Source: Nymphaea colorata (taxonomy: Eukaryota; Streptophyta; Magnoliopsida; Nymphaeales; Nymphaeaceae). From it: a stretch of DNA of 64,000 nucleotides. A program made the position numbers and the translations under genes. Each line of letters begins with the position of its first letter. The stretch's first letter is position 1. Location of the stretch: the NCBI RefSeq assembly GCF_008831285.2, contig NC_045149.1, positions 19,359,035-19,423,034 of the forward strand, read 5' to 3'. Shown here in pieces: positions 57,980-64,000 of this stretch. The notes under the pieces are model-generated. The model ran no database searches and was not told the origin of the DNA. It saw nothing but the letters and a program-made list of their open reading frames with translations.

Positions 57980-59600
57980 GGACCTCGCCGGAAAAGACCC
58001 TAAGTTTTAGTGGCTGCCGGCATTGGCGGGACCGGAGACGAAGGAACGGCCATGCATTGGTTGTGTTAGAAACAATCCAGGATTCGGTCAAAGGAGTTTT
58101 GACTCCACCATCGAAGGAATTGGAGGAAAGAAACAACAAAAAAAAAAGAGACAAAACTTCTTCTTTTTCTTACAAATTATTGAATGAGATCACGCAATTT
58201 TTTCACAAATCGTTTTTGACAAAAGCGGACGTAATTTTAATTTTATATTTTAATATTTTTCAATTAATAATGTATTTATGAACAATATCCTTGTATGTCA
58301 AAGCGTCATTTATTTCTGTAGATTCATTGGTGCTAAATTCAATAAATCCTCTCTCGTGATTTCATTTCCCAAAACGATATGCACGAAAGAGGCCCCAACT
58401 TGTTTTATTATTTTCGGAAGAGTGCCTTACAATTCGCTATTAGGGCAACGACCCCACTGTTTCTTGCCTAATGCAAAACACAGCCAACTCAGAACGGTTC
58501 TTGTTTCATCTACTTCCTTCCCTCCCTCCAAAAATTATTTTCTTTTAGGTGAATGAATTAAACAGATATCCCCGCAGAAAAATGCAATTTGACAAACTAA
58601 ATTAAATTAAATTGAAGTATTACAATTTCCATATTAAAGCCCAAGTTGACATCTCAAAAAGAATGCAATTCCCATAAAGATGGTTTTCATGACAGTTTGA
58701 GACGAATAAATAGTCTAATTTTAGTTTTTTTTTTTAGTGTTTATTTGAGGAAACTGCCTAGGACGTAGAAAAATATTTTCAATTGAAAATTTATTATATA
58801 AGACAGCCCCACGAGACCCTGGTATCTTCATTGCCAACTGAAAATTTGTTAACTATATATATGTGGTATTTCGTAGAAAACTATATATATGGTATTTCGT
58901 AGAAAAAAATTTCTGACTCTGCCCCTGACTGCATGTCTGTCTGAAGTCGAGTTTTAAGGCAACACAAGATTTGTTTTTAGGTTTTAATTTGTCATCCAAA
59001 CGAGTGAGATAGGCGGCAAGACATCATCTTGCCTACACAATAACAAACACGAAAGCAAAAGAAAAACTCCCAAAAAAGCATTCAACAGAGTACTCTTCCT
59101 CAATCACATAGTCATCTAATGTGATCCAAGAGGAAGCATACAAAAGAGAATTCAATATCTAAATCTCATTCAATAAATCAAAGAACGAAGTTTTTTCTCA
59201 TGGAGTAGTCGACAGCCAGTAGTTGACAAGAAGATGGATGAAAAGAAGAAGAATAAAAGGAACAACACCCAGGAAGCAAGCGGACAAAAATAAATATATT
59301 TAAATATCAAACGGATCATGTACAGATTGTTGCAGTAATGAAGAGTTGCCGCAAGAACAAGCAGAATATTTTGGAAGCTGCGGATCTCAAAAATCTTTTT
59401 GTTAGCGAAATTTGGTTGCAGGGAAGAAGGAAGATGAGCAGCGGCACGGTACAAAAATAGGTCCGATCGAGCTATGGAGGCTGTTTTAGCTATAGGTTTC
59501 AGCTTTTTGGAACCATCACGGGCACACTTTTTTATACTATATCTGCCCACACCCAGGCCACACGTGAGCACTCAGCCTAGCTCATTCCACGTGCAATACT
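57980..59600. other. Intergenic, no gene supported
   Basis: GC content falls sharply after about 58.05 kb. A pair of TATATATGGTATTTCGTAGAAAA segments (58854 and 58882) forms a short tandem duplication. The minus-strand 133-codon frame at 59170-59571 is hydrophobic and unrecognised. Confidence 0.35.
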
Positions 59601-59609
59601 ATTCCCAAT

Positions 59610-59612
<3 letters not shown>

Positions 59613-59658
<46 letters not shown>
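59613..59658. repeat. (TA)n microsatellite
   Basis: About 23 TA units, adjacent to a truncated hAT MITE. Confidence 0.95.
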
Positions 59659-59659
<1 letters not shown>

Positions 59660-59759
59660 CTCGTTAAAACTAAACTCATCTCAATGATGTATAGCGATTT
59701 TTTAAATATTCAACTCGTTTTTTAATAAAAAAACCAATATATTGACGCTAATTAATTAT

Positions 59760-59985
59760 ATAAGTTTTTACAAAAGCTCGTTTAAGTTTGTCGAGCCTTA
59801 ATCGAGTTAATTTATGGTAAAGTAATAGTCCATATATTCAAACGAGTTTATCGAACCTTAATTGAGTCAGGCTAGAGCTCAACACGTAACTACTGAATCG
59901 AGCTCAAGCTTTCTCGAGGTTTCATTATTCGAGCCGAGTTTGAGCTGACTAAACTCAGGCTGGACTCGAATAGTGTTCACCCCTA
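59760..59985. mobile_element. Truncated copy of the 54-kb hAT MITE
   Basis: It shares GTTTGTCGAGCCTTAATCGAG, GAGCTCAACACGTAACT and the terminus GTTCACCCCTA (ending at 59985) with the element at 54020-54396. No left terminus is found; the left side gives way to AT-rich DNA and the (TA)n tract. Confidence 0.75.
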
Positions 59986-59989
59986 GGTA

Positions 59990-61960
59990 CCATCAAAATT
60001 TATCATAATTATGTTTACAAAGACTCATTTAAATCATTTTAATTATAAGTGCATAATGACACCAACGACATGAAAGAAACCAAAATTTTGATAAAACCTG
60101 GTTTTGTAAGATGAGGTAAAAACCCTAGTTATAAAATGCCAAGTTTTGGGTTTGTCACTCAAACAAATAAACCAATTTTTTTAAACCCATCAAAAACTTG
60201 ATTTTCATAAAACCAAGTTTTCACAACATTGAGTTAGATAAGGGTGTCATCCAAATACCTCAATTTCAAATGTAAGAGAATAAGCTGCCCCCCAACCAAG
60301 TTTTTTCATATTAAATGTTATTTTTATCTTTACCATCCAAATATAGAAACCAAATTTTTAGAACTTATTATAGAACACTTAAACCTAATTTTTCTATGTT
60401 TATAAGAAGTAAACTTTTCAGTTCGATTTAGCAATGTTCACATACTGATGTTGGGATATTAAATTAGATTTGTTTATGTTTCATTTGACACTCTTGAGTG
60501 TAAGGAGCTTAAATGAACTACAATCTCCAGGAAGTTGAAAGGTCCCAGAGTTAGTAGGAGCACTAACTAAAATCTGGATAATCCTAGATCCTTTGATGGA
60601 AGCTTCCTCAGAATCGGGAAATATTGCTTAATGAAGAGTGTTTTCACTGCAACCAAACGGGACCAAAGTTTCGAAACGAAATTGTTCGTTCCATGGCAGG
60701 ACTTTTTCCAGAGAAAGAAAGAAAGGCTGCTTTTGAAAACTTGTGATGAACAATGTCTCAGCAATTGCTTTAAAGATTGCACATGCTGAAACTCTGTCTG
60801 CATTACAGGATCGACAAGAATCAACCAGTCCAAAAGAACATACATAAAAGTTAGTGTCCCTAACTCTACGTATGTGGCCTGCAAGGATTCAGGCCAGTGG
60901 ATCGTTATCTTCCCGTGCCTTTATGGTAGATACCGACGAACACAGTCTTTCCTAGAGAATCAAACAGGGGAAAGGTCATCCATGGATGATTTTTATGGCT
61001 TCTGTGGTTTTTTTTTTTCAACCAGAAACTTAGCTCTGTGACTGAAAGTATGGAAGGATAGCACTCCAAAAACTCAGTTTACCACGATTCTTTTTTCATT
61101 CTCACACACGGTAACTTTGAATCTGACATGCATGTCATCTTCTGGGAGTGGTTTCTCTATTATTGGAAGAAAATGTAGATGGTATCCAACGTATCCACTG
61201 TCATGAAATAAAGGTGAGAGTGTGTGTCTCTGACTGCAAATTTCTCGCTGCAGGATGCTTTCTTTTGCAGAGAAGACATCAGGGATTTTCGTCAACGCCA
61301 GATCTGTCGATCTGCAGAAAATGTCGGCAATTTTTTTTGACCCATCTTTGAGAAAAAGAGTTTTACGGAAAAAGAAAGAATGACAAAAAGTCTCTAACAA
61401 TCGGTCTGCAGGTATGAATTATGAACCTGCATCCTTCCTTTCCATGCTTCTGGTTTTGGAGAAAAGAATAGTGCCGGCAACCACATTTTAACTTGATCGC
61501 TAGCTTTCTACTGCGCCAGTGTAACAACTTGACTTATTTATTTACCTTTTCATCGTCTGACTTTAAATTCAGAAATGAATACGAGCAAAGTGGAGGAACA
61601 AAGGAGTAGCAAAATGTATCTTTGATGTATTTCATACGATGGTTTCTACCTTCAAAACAAAACACAGAAACAAGAAGACATGCACATCTCAAATGCAATA
61701 GAAACAAAAATAGCGAGTTCCGGACGGAGTCCTTCATTAATCTAAGTAGGATTCGGACCTAGGACCAATCAGCCAATAGTAAAACCCATGAATTGGTTCC
61801 TCCAATCGGATGTTTAATTCTAGATTTAGAAAATTGATTATGTAGATGCGTTCTTCACTCTTAAAACTGAAGATAACATTGTTGAGATCCAGAATGTGCA
61901 CTTTATACATGAAATGAATTTTGACAGAATTGTCAAATTTTTGCAAAATCTTAATTATAC
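59990..61960. other. Intergenic, no gene supported
   Basis: It contains phrases such as AAAACCTGGTTTTGTAAGATGAGG (60.08-60.25 kb) related to those at 47.7 and 50.35 kb. Two minus-strand frames of 105 and 108 codons (60567-60884 and 61074-61400) are unrecognised and have no promoter or splice context. Confidence 0.35.
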
Positions 61961-61966
61961 ATTTAA

Positions 61967-62615
61967 GGGTGCGTTTGATAGCATCAAATCTTAGCTGCAT
62001 TAAAATGTATGCTTTGAAAGATCCTAGGTAGATCTTAAATCCATGTTACATGTAAAAAACCATTGATTTAAATTAGATTAGTAAGAAGAAGGGGTCCAAT
62101 CTTAAATCTCTAAGCTGAGATCCTAGTGATCTTAGATTATCGTAGATCTGAGAATTGCAGTTTGAGCTGTTCATGACCGAGCTCGAGCCGAATTGAGTTA
62201 GTTCAAACTCAGCTTGTTTATCTTGAAAGGAACTCGAATTCGGCTCGAGCTCAACTCGAGTTTTATTTCATTAGCTCGAGCTCGACTCGGTTTGAGTTTT
62301 TAAAACTTTAATTTGGCTCTGTTCAGCGTGATTAAGCTTAAGCCGAACCAAGTATTCATTATTTTTTTTTCAAATGAAGACGAAGCATTTAGACTTCACG
62401 TGTATACCCATTTAAGCAATCTATGTTTTTCATAATTTTATGAGATATATTTTATATATTTTCTTTTTGAAGTTTAATCAAGTTTAACCGAGCCGAGCCC
62501 ACTTAACTTGAGCTCGACTCATTTAGGTTGTCGAGTTCAAGCCAAGTTTATCAAGAGAGTTTGAATCGAACTCAAGTTAGCTCAACTGGTTGAACAGCCT
62601 GAAACAAACACACCC
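61967..62615. mobile_element. Tourist-like MITE with nested insertion
   Basis: Termini GGGTGCGTTTG and CAAACACACCC form 11-bp inverted repeats with one mismatch and are flanked by TAA on both sides (61964-61966 and 62616-62618). The TWA target duplication and GGGTGYGTTTG ends indicate PIF/Harbinger. Its 649-bp length is explained by a second element inside (about 62165-62600), whose ends GAGCTGTTCATGACCGAGC and GCTCAACTGGTTGAACAGCC are themselves inverted and enclose GAGCTCGAG-rich sequence. Confidence 0.65.
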
Positions 62616-62619
62616 TAAA

Positions 62620-64000
62620 AGAAAAATATGATGTCTATATACAATGTTCTCTCTCTAGTTGTAGACTTGTAGTTGCAGCCCATAATTTTTTCCTTTTATC
62701 AATATGAGTAATATTGATAGTGTTATATATATATAGAAAGAAAAAAAGTGGGAAGGAGAGAGAGAAGGGAATACCATCAGCATGACTCCATGAGATTGGA
62801 TGCCGAGAATTAACAAGAGCAGTGAAGAACGATGAGATGGGATTGTTAGCATTAATAAGAAGATTGGAGATGAAATAAAGAGTGTGCTACGGAAAGGCGG
62901 GCACACATACAAATGCTGATGCAGCCTGCCTGCTGCAGGTAGCCGAAGAAGGGATGGAGGTCCGATCATGGCTGCGGTAATCATGCATGCAGATGCAGGC
63001 CCTTATAAGCGTGACCCAAAAATCTAAAACCACCAAATGGTGTATACCTGACAAAAGCTCAGGAATCTGATTGGTAAGCGCGAAGCCACGCAGGTGGTGC
63101 AGGATAATTACTAGCCCCATCAGCTGAGTACGAGAGAGCGAGTGCCTGCACACACGTCCGTGGGGGTGTGTGTGTATATATATATATATTAGTATTGCAA
63201 GTTAAAGAACAAAGATTGAAATACTTAAAATAGGTAATCAACATATATATTTTCATATAATCTAACATTGTATACGATCTGTATAGTTTCGATAAGAAAA
63301 ATAAGAGTATATTAAGTCAAACATTTTCGAGTTGAGGAGCTCCTTTAACATTAAAAGTTTGATATTACGAAAATCATCTATTCTCCGTAGAAAATAGCTT
63401 GAATTGCAGCATGTTTTATACTAATTGTTGGATTAGTGTATAAACATGTTAATACAAGTGTTGGTGTCTTTTTTAAAACAATTTTTAACAAGATATAAGT
63501 ATAATTTTTTTGTACTGATCTATGATGTCATCTCTCTCTGTCTTCCCTTATGCACACACACACGTACGCATATATTTGTTTTCCTATATTTAAAGTTGAT
63601 TTTCATTCATTTAGTTCCAAAAAATATGAAGATATAAAAAAATTTGAAAATATTTAGAATCGTGAAAATCCCATGCCCATATCAGACTTTAAGATGCCAA
63701 AAAGCTAACATATTTGATTTTCATAGCTTTTTAGTTTCATACTTGAAAATATACTACTTAAGAAAGAAAATACATAGCTAAGTGATGTGATTTTGTGGTC
63801 ACAAATAAAGTAATGAACAGGCAATTGTTGATTTTTAATTGCTTAATGATCACATCCATAACATTTCTTTATTAGATTTATGAAAAATAAAGAGAGAGAA
63901 AGTAGAGAGATATCTGCGGCTTGTCCTTTGACAACAATCATTTTGATGAGTTTATAATCTCTCCGGAAGCCTTATAAAGTATAGTTTCTGCCTCTTAATT
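62620..64000. other. Right-edge intergenic region
   Basis: AT-rich. Contains a (TG)n(TA)n microsatellite at 63166-63189. Around 63.1 kb the minus strand has a GC-richer piece ending in a donor-like TTTGTCAG|GTATAC, but no recognisable protein. No gene is supported. Confidence 0.35.

Overview
The window looks like nuclear DNA of a flowering plant. The genes are split by GT-AG introns, coding islands are separated by AT-rich intergenic DNA with many (TA)n and (GA)n microsatellites and small non-autonomous transposons, and every recognisable protein belongs to a plant family. I see no bacterial, viral or organellar genes. The exact clade cannot be fixed from the sequence alone.

Six genes can be supported, all on the minus strand. 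(1) The first coding exon of a MED19-like Mediator subunit lies at the left edge (51-84); its 5' UTR exon is near 2.02-2.12 kb and the rest runs off the window. (2) A complete four-exon cyanase gene (CYN, 10885-13463, 163 aa) has all three catalytic residues. (3) An intronless DOMON plus cytochrome b561 protein (15189-16493, 434 aa). (4) A complete five-exon RhoGDI (18789-21952, 223 aa). (5) A complete five-coding-exon NPG-related TPR protein, closest to NPGR2 (24776-29871, 721 aa), with a separate 5' UTR exon near 30.9 kb. (6) A complete three-exon KRP/ICK CDK inhibitor (44110-46515, 267 aa). For the four multi-exon complete genes I rebuilt the joins from splice sites, and phases and lengths close exactly.

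Layout: 2-10 kb holds weak transcription-unit candidates and a small cluster (6.6-9.9 kb) of three diverged copies of an unrecognised sequence family. 10.8-31 kb is the gene-rich core. 31-43 kb is mostly gene-poor, with a tRNA-derived SINE head, a foldback, a MITE and several short tandem duplications. 46.9-64 kb is repeat-dominated, with microsatellites (one about 204 bp of TA), hAT-type and Tourist-type MITEs with target-site duplications, and decayed transposon pieces. In the middle of it is an isolated TATA box with E2F-like sites in front of a 55-codon ORF at 57.7-58.0 kb.

The genes do not form an operon or a biosynthetic cluster. RhoGDI and the NPGR2-like gene are neighbours and both families act in polar membrane growth (ROP GTPase recycling; plasma-membrane PI4K scaffolding and pollen germination). 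Common regulation is not shown by the sequence.
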